Shown here: in pieces, positions 32,064 through 40,167 of the stretch
Numbering within the stretch: the stretch's first letter is position 1
Layout of the letters: every line of letters begins with the position of its first letter
Assembly (NCBI GenBank): GCA_045602425.1
Contig: JAZSBO010000024.1
Location: 62,001 to 126,000, forward strand
Direction of reading: 5' to 3'
DNA length: 64,000 bases
Source of the DNA: RGIG9608 sp045602425
Lineage (GTDB): Bacteria > Bacteroidota > Bacteroidia > Bacteroidales > Paludibacteraceae
Notes under the pieces: generated by a model
The model's database searches: none
Seen by the model: the letters and a program-made list of their open reading frames with translations, nothing else
Told to the model about the DNA's origin: nothing
Position numbers and translations under genes: made by a program

Positions 32064-32722
32064 TGAAAAACTTCAAAGCTATAATTTTCGATTTAGACGG
32101 TACATTGGTTGATTCTATCTATGATTTAGCTAATGCGATGAATTATATTTTAACGACAAACAACCTCCCGACTCACAACACAGAAACATATAAACTTTTT
32201 GTCGGTAATGGCATTCGCAAATTGGTAGAACGAGCTTTACCCGAGCATCTACAAACTCGCGAAAAAATAGACATTTTCCATCAGCAAATGTTGCAATACT
32301 ACAACGAACATTGCATTGACAAAACACAACCATACGATGGCATTTTAGAATTATTGGCATTCTTAAAAAAAGAACATTTTCATATTTGCATTTTGTCGAA
32401 CAAAGCCGATGAACTAACAAAAAAAATAGCAAAAAAACTATTCGCAGAAAACACTTTTGATATTGTGCAAGGAGCCATTCCGTCTGTTCCACGTAAACCA
32501 AACCCGACAGCAGCAATTAACATTGCACAAAAGTTAAACATCAATTGTCAGCAGATACTTTATGTCGGTGATACAAACATCGACATCGAAACCGCAAAAA
32601 AAGCAGGAATGTATGCTGTGGGTTGCACTTGGGGATTTCGCACAAGAGAGGAACTTATAAATGCTCACTCGGATTTAATAATCGATCACCCTCGTGATTT
32701 AATCACTTTCTTAAACAACTAA
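32063..32722 (+). CDS. gph: HAD hydrolase, phosphoglycolate phosphatase type
   Basis: 219 aa. HAD motif I FDLDGTLVDS (9-18, nucleophile Asp), motif II ILSNKAD, motif III Lys in PRKPNP and motif IV YVGDTNIDIETAKKAG; four-helix cap between motifs I and II. Sequence is closest in style to Gph, which dephosphorylates 2-phosphoglycolate from DNA repair, though HAD substrate assignment is never certain. Its ATG shares a base with the helicase stop; folC starts one base after its stop. Confidence 0.85.
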   Translation: MKNFKAIIFDLDGTLVDSIYDLANAMNYILTTNNLPTHNTETYKLFVGNGIRKLVERALPEHLQTREKIDIFHQQMLQYYNEHCIDKTQPYDGILELLAFLKKEHFHICILSNKADELTKKIAKKLFAENTFDIVQGAIPSVPRKPNPTAAINIAQKLNINCQQILYVGDTNIDIETAKKAGMYAVGCTWGFRTREELINAHSDLIIDHPRDLITFLNN

Positions 32723-32723
32723 A

Positions 32724-33944
32724 ATGAACTACAACGAAGCTATCGAATATCTTTATGCCCACGCACCTATGTTTCAAAACATAGGGAAAAAAGCATACAA
32801 AACTGGATTAGAAAACACATTTTTCTTAGACAAAAAATTTCAATCGCCTCACAAAAACTACAAAACTATTCACGTGGGCGGGACAAACGGCAAAGGATCG
32901 TGTTCGCACCTCATAGCATCGGTTTTACAATGTGCTGGCTATCGTGTTGGACTTTATACATCGCCACATCTAAAAGATTTCAGAGAGCGAATCCGCATCA
33001 ATGGCAAAATGATTTCGGAAGAGAAAGTCATTAATTTTATCGAACAACATAAATCTATAATCGAAAAAATCGAACCTTCGTTTTTTGAAATTACAACGGT
33101 TCTTGCTTTACACTATTTTTCGGAGCAAAAAGTAGATGTTGCAGTTATTGAAGTTGGGCTTGGCGGTACTTTGGATTGCACAAACATTATTTCACCTGAA
33201 ATCTCTATCGTCACAAATATCAGCTACGACCACACCAACATTCTCGGCAATACTCTCGAAGAAATTGCACAACAAAAAGCAGGAATCATCAAACAAAAAA
33301 CTCCTGTTATTATAGGAGAATATCAGAATGAAAACATAAAAAAAATTTTCGAGGAAAAAGCAGATAAAGAACAAGCACCTATATTTTTTGCTCAAGAAAT
33401 AAATATAAACACTCCTGAATGCCAACTGAAAGGTATTTATCAAGAGAAAAATAAACGCACCGTAATGGTTGCACTCAACGAGTTACACAAAAAAGGATTC
33501 AAAATTTCTCCTAACGATATTAAAAACGGATTTGAGCAAGTAATAGAGCGAACAAATCTACAAGGTCGTTGGCAAACTATCGGGAAAAATCCACTCGTAG
33601 TTTGCGATACAGGACACAACGAAGCTGGATTTCGCTACCTCGCACAACAACTCAATGCACAATCGTGCAATACGCTTCGCATCGTAATTGGAATGGTTGC
33701 CGACAAAGACATCGAATCTGTACTCCAACTTTTGCCTAAACACGCCATTTATTATTTCACCAAAGCGTCTATTCCAAGAGCGTTAAACGAACACGAATTA
33801 CAACAAAAAGCAAGCAAATTCAAACTAAATGGAGCATGTTACGAAAGCGTAAAAAAAGCACTCGCAAAAGCTAAAAGCGACGCTTCGCCCGACGATTTTA
33901 TTTTCGTAGGAGGAAGCAATTTTGTTGTAGCTGAAGTATTATAA
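32724..33944 (+). CDS. folC: Folylpolyglutamate / dihydrofolate synthase
   Basis: 406 aa Mur-ligase-fold enzyme that adds glutamate to dihydropteroate and to folates. ATP-binding loop VGGTNGKGSCSHL near residue 52, TSPHLKDFRERI, VEVGLGGTLD-type segment (VIEVGLGGTLDCTN), NISYDHTNILGNTLEEIA, and the C-terminal LQGRWQTIGKNPLVVCDTGHN motif. Last gene of the plus-strand unit, closed by a perfect bidirectional palindromic terminator. Confidence 0.95.
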   Translation: MNYNEAIEYLYAHAPMFQNIGKKAYKTGLENTFFLDKKFQSPHKNYKTIHVGGTNGKGSCSHLIASVLQCAGYRVGLYTSPHLKDFRERIRINGKMISEEKVINFIEQHKSIIEKIEPSFFEITTVLALHYFSEQKVDVAVIEVGLGGTLDCTNIISPEISIVTNISYDHTNILGNTLEEIAQQKAGIIKQKTPVIIGEYQNENIKKIFEEKADKEQAPIFFAQEININTPECQLKGIYQEKNKRTVMVALNELHKKGFKISPNDIKNGFEQVIERTNLQGRWQTIGKNPLVVCDTGHNEAGFRYLAQQLNAQSCNTLRIVIGMVADKDIESVLQLLPKHAIYYFTKASIPRALNEHELQQKASKFKLNGACYESVKKALAKAKSDASPDDFIFVGGSNFVVAEVL

Positions 33945-33972
33945 AAAAAGGAAATCATATGATTTCCTTTTT
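33943..33972. terminator. Bidirectional terminator folC / SIMPL gene
   Basis: Perfect palindrome ggaaatcatatgatttcc (33950-33967) flanked by A7 and T5, between convergent genes. Confidence 0.85.
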
Positions 33973-33975
33973 AGT

Positions 33976-34671
33976 TTACTTAATCTCGAACCGCACCTGC
34001 ACAGTAGCCGAGATTTTTATTGGTTCAAATTCTAGTATAGGCATTACTGATTCTTCCTGAATATGAACCGATTCTGCCATACTACGCTTAGACATCATTA
34101 TATTTCTTGGATAAGAAAAACTTGTACCGCTTTCGTAAATATAAATGGCACGACCAGCCTTTTGCCCAACTGCTTCGGCAAGTTCCGATGCTTTTTTAGC
34201 AGCATTTTTCATAGCCTCAATTCGTGCTTCACTTTTGTATTCCTCTATTTTTGAATGTTCCAAACGCTCTATATTGAAATCAGAAAAACCTGCTTCATCC
34301 AAGTTTTTTATTACCAACATAAGCGTTTTTGTATCGTGAAGCAAAAGCGAATACTCTTGTTCTACATTAGCTTTTTTACGTAAAAACTTTTTTGTAAAAT
34401 CGCTCGACAAATCTTTCAATTTCAATGATTTTTCGACATCTACGCCCGATTTTTTCAGCACCGAAGCCAATTCATTTTCGAGATCTGCAAGCGTACGATT
34501 TTTATAATCGCCCTCGTTGAGTACGATTTTCAAATAAATTTTGTCAGGGACAACTTCCTTTTTTGCATCAGCTGTTACCTCAATAAAATTCTCGTTTACC
34601 ATAACATAATTTTCAGCAAAAGCCGCTGTGGTAAATGCAACCAAAAACACTAAAACTAATTTTCTCATCAT
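33976..34671 (-). CDS. Periplasmic SIMPL-domain (DUF541) protein
   Basis: 231 aa with a signal peptide (1-19, ending FAENY). SIMPL fold: N-terminal strand FIEVTADAKKEVVPDKIYLK, a central helix pair (ARIEAMKNAAKKASELAEAVGQKAGRAI) and C-terminal strand PIKISATVQVRFEI. The family (for example YggE) is linked to stress resistance but has no firm activity. Transcribed alone, convergent with folC. Confidence 0.88.
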   Translation of the reverse strand: MMRKLVLVFLVAFTTAAFAENYVMVNENFIEVTADAKKEVVPDKIYLKIVLNEGDYKNRTLADLENELASVLKKSGVDVEKSLKLKDLSSDFTKKFLRKKANVEQEYSLLLHDTKTLMLVIKNLDEAGFSDFNIERLEHSKIEEYKSEARIEAMKNAAKKASELAEAVGQKAGRAIYIYESGTSFSYPRNIMMSKRSMAESVHIQEESVMPILEFEPIKISATVQVRFEIK

Positions 34672-34753
34672 TCTTTACGTTTAAAAATTCATTCTGCATT
34701 ATGACTAAAGAAAAAAGCAAAAGTTTAAAATCCTTTTTTTCAGCAAAACTTAT

Positions 34754-34761
34754 TACTTTTG
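34754..34761 (+). promoter_or_regulatory. -7 element (TACTTTTG) for third structured element
   Basis: Exact TAnnTTTG match; no clear -33 TTTG. Transcription would start near 34767. Confidence 0.45.
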
Positions 34762-34766
34762 TGTTG

Positions 34767-34984
34767 CCTTGAGCGATTTGCTTGTGGCAGACATATTTGT
34801 AGAAGCGTTTAGTTTTCTGTTAACCGAAATTCGCCAAATTTCATTAAATAATAGAAAGAAAACAACTCGGACGCCTCGTTGCCTATGTTCTTTTGAACAT
34901 GAGTTGCGTGGGAAGTTGTTTATTTCTATTAGGGCGTTTGGCGATGCCTCGGTTAAGATAGACTGACATCTCCACGCTTTTTTT
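34767..34984 (+). ncRNA. Highly structured element (RNA gene or MITE-like)
   Basis: Between the SIMPL gene and the gene at 35037 lies a 220-base element with nested hairpins. Hairpin A: 34812-34818 with 34857-34863 (gttttct/agaaaac) enclosing 34826-34831 with 34837-34842 (gaaatt/aatttc). Hairpin B: 34862-34867 with 34914-34919 (acaact/agttgt), 34871-34874 with 34906-34909 (acgc/gcgt) and a perfect apical 34885-34890 with 34895-34900 (atgttc/gaacat). A terminator hairpin follows (34934-34984). Downstream bases 35005-35012 and 35014-35020 are exactly complementary to 34967-34974 and 34945-34951, so an alternative fold would take apart the terminator. Both strands carry short ORFs across it that I regard as incidental. 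Family not identified. Confidence 0.5.
34934..34984 (+). terminator. Terminator of third structured element
   Basis: Arms gcg-tt-tgg-c-gatg (34934-34946) and catc-t-cca-cgc (34967-34977) pair with two small bulges; seven T follow at 34978-34984. Bases downstream (35005-35020) can compete for both arms. Confidence 0.6.
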
Positions 34985-35036
34985 ATTGTATTAACCGCCG
35001 AACTTGGAGATGGCGAGGCACACAAAAACAAAAAAT

Positions 35037-35291
35037 ATGAATGATTTTTTTGAAAAAGTACTCAAACAATTTGACGAGCAAATTATTGATGCCGTTTTTT
35101 TGTTTATTCAACACGACAGGAATTTGATGCGTGAGTACTTGGACATGCTTGCCAATGCAGGCAGTCGTTTTCCTGCAAATCCCAATTTGGCTAAAACAAT
35201 TTGCGAACACTATGGGCTTAAAACCACCGATGAACGTTGCAATGAGCCAAAGAGTCTGTTAATTCAATCGTATGAGAAACTAAAAAAATAA
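35037..35291 (+). CDS. Small hypothetical protein
   Basis: 84 aa from the ATG at 35037 (MNDFFEKVLKQFDEQI). Helical, with ending YEKLKK; IDAVFLFIQHDRNLMREYLDML is a strong amphipathic helix. I do not recognise the family. The lipoprotein gene starts five bases after its stop, so they form a pair, downstream of the structured element and its terminator. Confidence 0.55.
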   Translation: MNDFFEKVLKQFDEQIIDAVFLFIQHDRNLMREYLDMLANAGSRFPANPNLAKTICEHYGLKTTDERCNEPKSLLIQSYEKLKK

Positions 35292-35296
35292 CAAAC

Positions 35297-35776
35297 ATGA
35301 AAAAAATAATCTTTCTTGCATTTACTGCAATATGCATACTATTAGGCAGTTGTGAAACTAATGAAACTAATGAACCACAAGACGTTTACATTTCAAATGA
35401 TTCCATTTACATCAAAAACGATACTGTCTATGTGGAAAATATGGATTTAGAAACTAAAGTAACTTTTTATGCTATTGATTCTGTTACTCCTTTGTTAGGA
35501 GATATGGAGGAATTTTATGTATCTAAATGGAATAAAGAATACGAATATTATGAAACGTCTGCGGAATTCACATTCTATAATGACAAAGAACGCACATTTA
35601 CTTGCTATTTACCACGCAATGAGAAATACGAGTTTTCGAATAGAAGAGGTCAAGATTTTTATTTTGAAACAGAAGGACAAAGTCAAATCTATCGTATTGA
35701 ATTCTATAATGACGAGGAGTACTACGTATCTAATCTATTTATCAAAAGTTTCGAATTAGAATCTATTGATTACTAA
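35297..35776 (+). CDS. Small lipoprotein of unknown function
   Basis: 159 aa with a lipoprotein signal peptide, lipobox LLGSC (Cys19). After the Cys an Asn/Glu/Thr-rich tether contains a near repeat (CETNETNEP). The rest is rich in Tyr, Glu and Phe and predicted as beta strands (VTFYAIDS, AEFTFYNDKERTFTCY, YRIEFYNDEEYYV). No family recognised. Closed by a strong terminator. Confidence 0.65.
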   Translation: MKKIIFLAFTAICILLGSCETNETNEPQDVYISNDSIYIKNDTVYVENMDLETKVTFYAIDSVTPLLGDMEEFYVSKWNKEYEYYETSAEFTFYNDKERTFTCYLPRNEKYEFSNRRGQDFYFETEGQSQIYRIEFYNDEEYYVSNLFIKSFELESIDY

Positions 35777-35808
35777 TTTTTTTTCTGCTGTCGTCCCAGC
35801 AAATAAAC

Positions 35809-35842
35809 AAAAAACCTCGCAGAAATTTCTGCGAGGTTTTTT
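35809..35842. terminator. Bidirectional terminator lipoprotein / gltX
   Basis: Long perfect inverted repeat (aaaaaacctcgcagaaa, then tttctgcgaggtttttt) between convergent genes, with T runs on both strands. Confidence 0.9.
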
Positions 35843-35858
35843 GTTAGTATAAACTATT

Positions 35859-37379
35859 CTACCTCACAATCGTATTCAGTGCATATTGCAAACGGCGTAG
35901 CACTTCGTCTTTACCGAGAATCTGCGTAATGACAAACATCTGTGGTCCTTTCATTTCTCCCACAAGTGTCAAGCGGAATGGGTTCATCACATTGCCAAGC
36001 CCATAGCCTTTCTCTTCGCACCATGCTTTTACGGTCGTTTCGGTTTGCTCGACGTTGTCGAAGTTTTTAATCGTTTGCAAGAAATTCAGCAAATCGGTAA
36101 GCAACTCCGTTGTATTTTCTTTCCAGCGTTTTTGCACATCTTTTTCGTTAAACTCTTTCGGTGCCACAAAGAAAAAACGACACAAATCCCAAAGGTCTTT
36201 GGTAAACGTAGCACGCTCTTTCATTGCCGCAACGGCCATTTCTGCTTTCGCTGTATCCGCTTCGAGTCCAAGTTCGGCTAATTTATCAAGAACAACTTGT
36301 GCCAATTCCGTATTCGACTTTTGTTGCAAATAAATATGGTTGAAATGTTTCCCTTTTTCGTAATCGAACTTTGCACCGCTTTTACTGCAACGTTCAAGAG
36401 TAAACAATTTTATCAGTTCGTCCATCGACAACACTTCTTGGTCGTTGCCCGGATTCCAACCAAGCAAAGCAAGAAAATTAATAACCGCTTCGGGCAAATA
36501 ACCACTTTCACGATAACCCGACGAGACATCGCCCGTTTTTGGGTCGTTCCATTCAAGTGGAAACACAGGAAAACCTAATCGGTCTCCATCGCGTTTGCTC
36601 AACTTACCATTACCATCAGGCTTCAACAAAAGCGAAAGATGTGCAAACTGTGGCATAGTATCTTCCCAACCAAAAGCACGATAAAGCAACACGTGAAGCG
36701 GAGCTGATGGTAGCCACTCTTCTCCACGAATAACGTGCGAAACCTCCATCAGATGGTCATCTACAATGTTTGCCAAATGATACGTTGGCAAATTATCTGC
36801 CGATTTGTACAAAACTTTGTCGTCAAGAATAGATGAATTAACATGTACTTCGCCACGAATTAAATCGTTTACAACAACGTCTTCGCCTATCTCTATTTTG
36901 AAACGAACAACATATTGTTCTCCCGCAGCGATGCGACTTTCGACCTCTTCTTTGCTCAACGTAAGTGAATTGGTCATTTCGAGGCGAGTTTTTGCATCGT
37001 ATTGGAAATTAGCCACTTCTTTGCGTTTTGCATCCAACTGTTCTGGCGTATCAAACGCAATGTAAGCCTTATTAGCATCAAGTAATTGTTGCACATATTT
37101 TTTGTAAATATCTTTACGCTCGCTTTGGCGATAAGGTCCATAATTCCCCCCAAACGACACCCCTTCATCAAATTTTATACCAAGCCAAGTCAACGATTCA
37201 ATAATATATTCTTCCGCTCCCGGCACAAAACGCTGACTATCCGTATCTTCGATACGAAAAATCAACTCACCTCCATGCTGTTTGGCAAACAAATAATTGT
37301 ACAAACAAGTACGCACTCCGCCAATGTGCAATGCTCCCGTAGGCGATGGTGCAAAACGAACACGAACTTTTCTTTCCAT
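35859..37379 (-). CDS. gltX: Glutamyl-tRNA synthetase
   Basis: 506 aa class I synthetase. HIGH-type motif HIGG at 18-21 (FAPSPTGALHIGGVRT), KMSKS-type motif KLSKR at 259-263, and the helical anticodon-binding domain after residue 330. GltX in this phylum may also serve tRNA-Gln only if gatCAB is present, which cannot be judged here. Last gene of the unit aspS, 152-aa gene, holin-like gene, gltX; it starts four bases after the holin-like stop. Confidence 0.97.
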   Translation of the reverse strand: MERKVRVRFAPSPTGALHIGGVRTCLYNYLFAKQHGGELIFRIEDTDSQRFVPGAEEYIIESLTWLGIKFDEGVSFGGNYGPYRQSERKDIYKKYVQQLLDANKAYIAFDTPEQLDAKRKEVANFQYDAKTRLEMTNSLTLSKEEVESRIAAGEQYVVRFKIEIGEDVVVNDLIRGEVHVNSSILDDKVLYKSADNLPTYHLANIVDDHLMEVSHVIRGEEWLPSAPLHVLLYRAFGWEDTMPQFAHLSLLLKPDGNGKLSKRDGDRLGFPVFPLEWNDPKTGDVSSGYRESGYLPEAVINFLALLGWNPGNDQEVLSMDELIKLFTLERCSKSGAKFDYEKGKHFNHIYLQQKSNTELAQVVLDKLAELGLEADTAKAEMAVAAMKERATFTKDLWDLCRFFFVAPKEFNEKDVQKRWKENTTELLTDLLNFLQTIKNFDNVEQTETTVKAWCEEKGYGLGNVMNPFRLTLVGEMKGPQMFVITQILGKDEVLRRLQYALNTIVR

Positions 37380-37383
37380 TTAA

Positions 37384-37716
37384 TTAAAACAAATTATATA
37401 ATAAATTGGTAACCACCGAAACTATAACACTAAAAAGCAATGCCCACCAAAATCCATCAACTTGAAAACTGCTCAAAAGTTTTCCTGCCAAAAGAATGAT
37501 GAATGCATCGATAACAAGCAAAAACAAACCGAGCGTCAATGCCGTAACAGGGATAGTCAACAACACAAGCAAAGGTTTTACCAATACATTCAACACAGAA
37601 ATTACAAGGGAAATGCCAATAGCCGCCCAATAACTTTTCACCGTAATACCCGGCAACATCCAAGCAGTGAAATACACCGCTAAAGCCGAAATTAAAAGAT
37701 TTGCTATAAATGACAT
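37384..37716 (-). CDS. Phage-holin-family (TMEM/DUF360-type) membrane protein
   Basis: 110 aa with four hydrophobic helices (about 3-20, 27-47, 54-80, 88-108) and the family-typical GITVKSYWAAIGISLVISVL and SFQVDGFWWALLFSVIVS segments. Despite the name, this chromosomal family of four-helix inner-membrane proteins is widespread and no lysis function is implied. It lies between a 152-aa gene and gltX in one operon. Confidence 0.85.
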   Translation of the reverse strand: MSFIANLLISALAVYFTAWMLPGITVKSYWAAIGISLVISVLNVLVKPLLVLLTIPVTALTLGLFLLVIDAFIILLAGKLLSSFQVDGFWWALLFSVIVSVVTNLLYNLF

Positions 37717-37729
37717 AACTTTCTATTTT

Positions 37730-38188
37730 TTAATAATAAGACTCTTTGTATTGATCAACTGACACCAATTCACCATTGATAAATTTCATAGTAAACTCAT
37801 CAATACTTCTATTTCTACCTTTATATTTCCACGTTTCATGAACCTCATCGTTAAAATCCCAAACATCAACATCTGTTGATTGCGGACGACCCATCAAAAT
37901 CTGAACAGAATCTTTCGACATATAGGTATGCAATTTTACAACACCTTTTTTCGTAGAAAGTTCAAAAAATTGAATATTTTTCTTTTCAACTTCCTTTTCA
38001 ATCACTATTTCAGGTTCAGGATTGTCTAAAATATTTTTAAGTTCTCTCAATGCCGAAATTCGTATATCTTCTTTCAATTGATTCTCTTCGGCATTTTGTG
38101 TCATCCCTATTACATACAATCCAACGATTGTACAAACGACTCCAAGTATAAATCCTATCGCTATCTTCAGAAATGTGTTCATAGTCAT
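37730..38188 (-). CDS. Membrane-anchored protein, SmpA/OmlA-like C-terminus
   Basis: About 150 aa. One N-terminal transmembrane helix (FLKIAIGFILGVVCTIVGLY), a charged coiled-coil-like stretch (EENQLKEDIRISALRELKNIL, then EIVIEKEVEKK), and a C-terminal domain with SKDSVQILMGRPQS and VHETWKYKG, reminiscent of the SmpA/OmlA (BamE-like) fold. Start could be 38188 or the ATG at 38182. Located between aspS and the holin-like gene, likely co-transcribed; exact role unknown. Confidence 0.6.
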   Translation of the reverse strand: MTMNTFLKIAIGFILGVVCTIVGLYVIGMTQNAEENQLKEDIRISALRELKNILDNPEPEIVIEKEVEKKNIQFFELSTKKGVVKLHTYMSKDSVQILMGRPQSTDVDVWDFNDEVHETWKYKGRNRSIDEFTMKFINGELVSVDQYKESYY

Positions 38189-38199
38189 TCGATTTCGTC

Positions 38200-39954
38200 T
38201 TATTCTTTAGTCTCAATTTTTATACCAAGTTCGTCGAGTTGCGATTGGTCGATAATACCTGGAGCATCGAGCATCACGTCACGACCTGAATTGTTTTTGG
38301 GGAAAGCAATACAATCGCGAATGCTATCCAACCCTGCAAAAAGCGATACAAAACGATCAAGCCCATAAGCCAAACCACCGTGAGGAGGTGCTCCATATTT
38401 GAATGCATTCATCAAGAAACCAAAACGTCGTTCGGCTTCATCTTGTGTAAAGCCAAGACATTCGAACATTTTTTGTTGCAGGCGACTATCGTGAATACGG
38501 ATACTTCCACCACCAACTTCCACGCCATTAATCACCATATCGTAGGCATTGGCACGCACCGCACCCGGATTGGTATCAAGCAACGGCACATCTTCCAATC
38601 GTGGAGAAGTAAACGGATGATGCATCGCATAAAAACGTTGATCTTCTTCGCTCCACTCAAACAATGGGAAATCAACAATCCAAAGGCACGAAAATTTATT
38701 TTTATCACGCAAACCAAGTTGAGAACCCATCTCAAGACGAAGTTCGCAAAGTTGTTTACGAGTTTTATTTGCATCGTCGCCGCTGAGAATCAAAATCAAA
38801 TCGCCAGCCTCGGCATTCATAGCCGATTTTAGTTGTTGCAAAACTTCTTGCGAATAAAATTTATCAACGCTTGATTTTACATTTCCATCGGCCTCTACAC
38901 GAGCATAAACCATACCCTTTGCCCCAATTTGAGGACGTTTTACAAAATCGGTCAAAGCATCTAATTGTTTACGAGTATATGAAGCAGCTCCTTTTGCACA
39001 AATACCGCCAATATAAGCAGCATTGTCGAACACAGAAAAACCATAACCTTTTAATACGTCCATCAGTTCCACAAAACGCATTTCAAAACGTGTATCGGGT
39101 TTGTCCGAACCGTAATATTTCATTGCATCGTGCCACGTCATACGAGGAAAATCAGGCAATTCCAAATTCTTAATATATCGGAAAAGATGTTTGGTCATTC
39201 CTTCAAAAACACTCAACACATCGTCTTGCTCCACGAATGACATTTCGCAGTCTATCTGTGTAAACTCAGGTTGGCGATCGGCACGCAAATCTTCATCGCG
39301 AAAACATTTTACAATTTGAAAATAACGATCAAAACCACTTACCATAAGAAGTTGTTTCAACGTTTGCGGACTTTGTGGAAGTGCATAAAACTGACCAGGA
39401 TTCATACGAGATGGCACTACAAAGTCACGAGCACCTTCAGGTGTTGAATTGACTAAAACTGGGGTTTCTACCTCCAAAAAGCCTTGTTCGTCGAGATAGC
39501 GACGCACCTCAAATGCCATTTTATGACGAAGTTCAAGATTACGACGCACACACGCACGACGCAAATCGAGATAGCGATACTTCATTCGCAAATCATCACC
39601 GCCATCGGTCTCGTCTTCTATAGTAAAAGGAGGAGTTACAGCTTCGTTCAATATATTCAGTTTCGAAACAATAATCTCAACGTCGCCAGTTGGCATATTT
39701 GCATTTTTCGCACTACGCTCTGCCACGCAACCCGTAACTTGCAACACAAATTCACGTCCAAGATGATTAGCACGTTCACAAAGTTCTACATCTGTTTCAT
39801 TATTGAAAACCAATTGAGTAACACCATAACGATCGCGCAAATCAACAAACGTCATTCCTCCCATTTTACGAGTTCGTTGCACCCAACCAGCCAAAGTCAC
39901 TATTTCATTCACATTTTCGAGGCGAAGTTCCCCACACGTTTTCGTTCTATACAT
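38200..39954 (-). CDS. aspS: Aspartyl-tRNA synthetase
   Basis: 584 aa class IIb synthetase, bacterial type. N-terminal OB anticodon-binding fold (VTLAGWVQRTRKMGGMTFVDLRD), catalytic domain with motif 2 FRDEDLRADRQPEFTQID, GAD-type insertion domain, and motif 3 GLAYGLDRFVSLF. First gene of the unit that ends with gltX. A TACTTTTG -7 element on the minus strand lies 24 bases before the start. Confidence 0.97.
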   Translation of the reverse strand: MYRTKTCGELRLENVNEIVTLAGWVQRTRKMGGMTFVDLRDRYGVTQLVFNNETDVELCERANHLGREFVLQVTGCVAERSAKNANMPTGDVEIIVSKLNILNEAVTPPFTIEDETDGGDDLRMKYRYLDLRRACVRRNLELRHKMAFEVRRYLDEQGFLEVETPVLVNSTPEGARDFVVPSRMNPGQFYALPQSPQTLKQLLMVSGFDRYFQIVKCFRDEDLRADRQPEFTQIDCEMSFVEQDDVLSVFEGMTKHLFRYIKNLELPDFPRMTWHDAMKYYGSDKPDTRFEMRFVELMDVLKGYGFSVFDNAAYIGGICAKGAASYTRKQLDALTDFVKRPQIGAKGMVYARVEADGNVKSSVDKFYSQEVLQQLKSAMNAEAGDLILILSGDDANKTRKQLCELRLEMGSQLGLRDKNKFSCLWIVDFPLFEWSEEDQRFYAMHHPFTSPRLEDVPLLDTNPGAVRANAYDMVINGVEVGGGSIRIHDSRLQQKMFECLGFTQDEAERRFGFLMNAFKYGAPPHGGLAYGLDRFVSLFAGLDSIRDCIAFPKNNSGRDVMLDAPGIIDQSQLDELGIKIETKE

Positions 39955-39977
39955 AATTATAAATTTATTCTAAATTG

Positions 39978-39985
39978 CAAAAGTA
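39978..39985 (-). promoter_or_regulatory. -7 element (TACTTTTG) for aspS operon
   Basis: Exact TAnnTTTG match on the minus strand. The divergent receptor gene has a one-mismatch version (taatattg) at 40131-40138. Confidence 0.55.
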
Positions 39986-40167
39986 CGACTTTTAAACAAA
40001 CTTTTAACTTTAAAATCACGTTATATTTACAATATTGAAAAACTATTGCTTAGAAGTTGTCAAATATTAACGTTTTCAAAAAATGAAAAAAAATTCATAT
40101 TTTTTTAACAGATTTCTACTTTATAATTACTAATATTGCATTCAGAAAATCAAGTCATTTTATTTTA

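Noticed and set aside
34753..35031. 92-codon minus-strand ORF, and a 65-codon plus-strand ORF at 34769-34966, through the structured element
   Set aside because: Both lie on paired RNA-like arms and the terminator; the translation is low in hydrophobic core pattern. More likely incidental open frames of a structured element.
37384..37716. Prophage remnant (holin)
   Set aside because: The holin-family name is historical; the gene lies in an aminoacyl-tRNA synthetase operon with no phage genes nearby.
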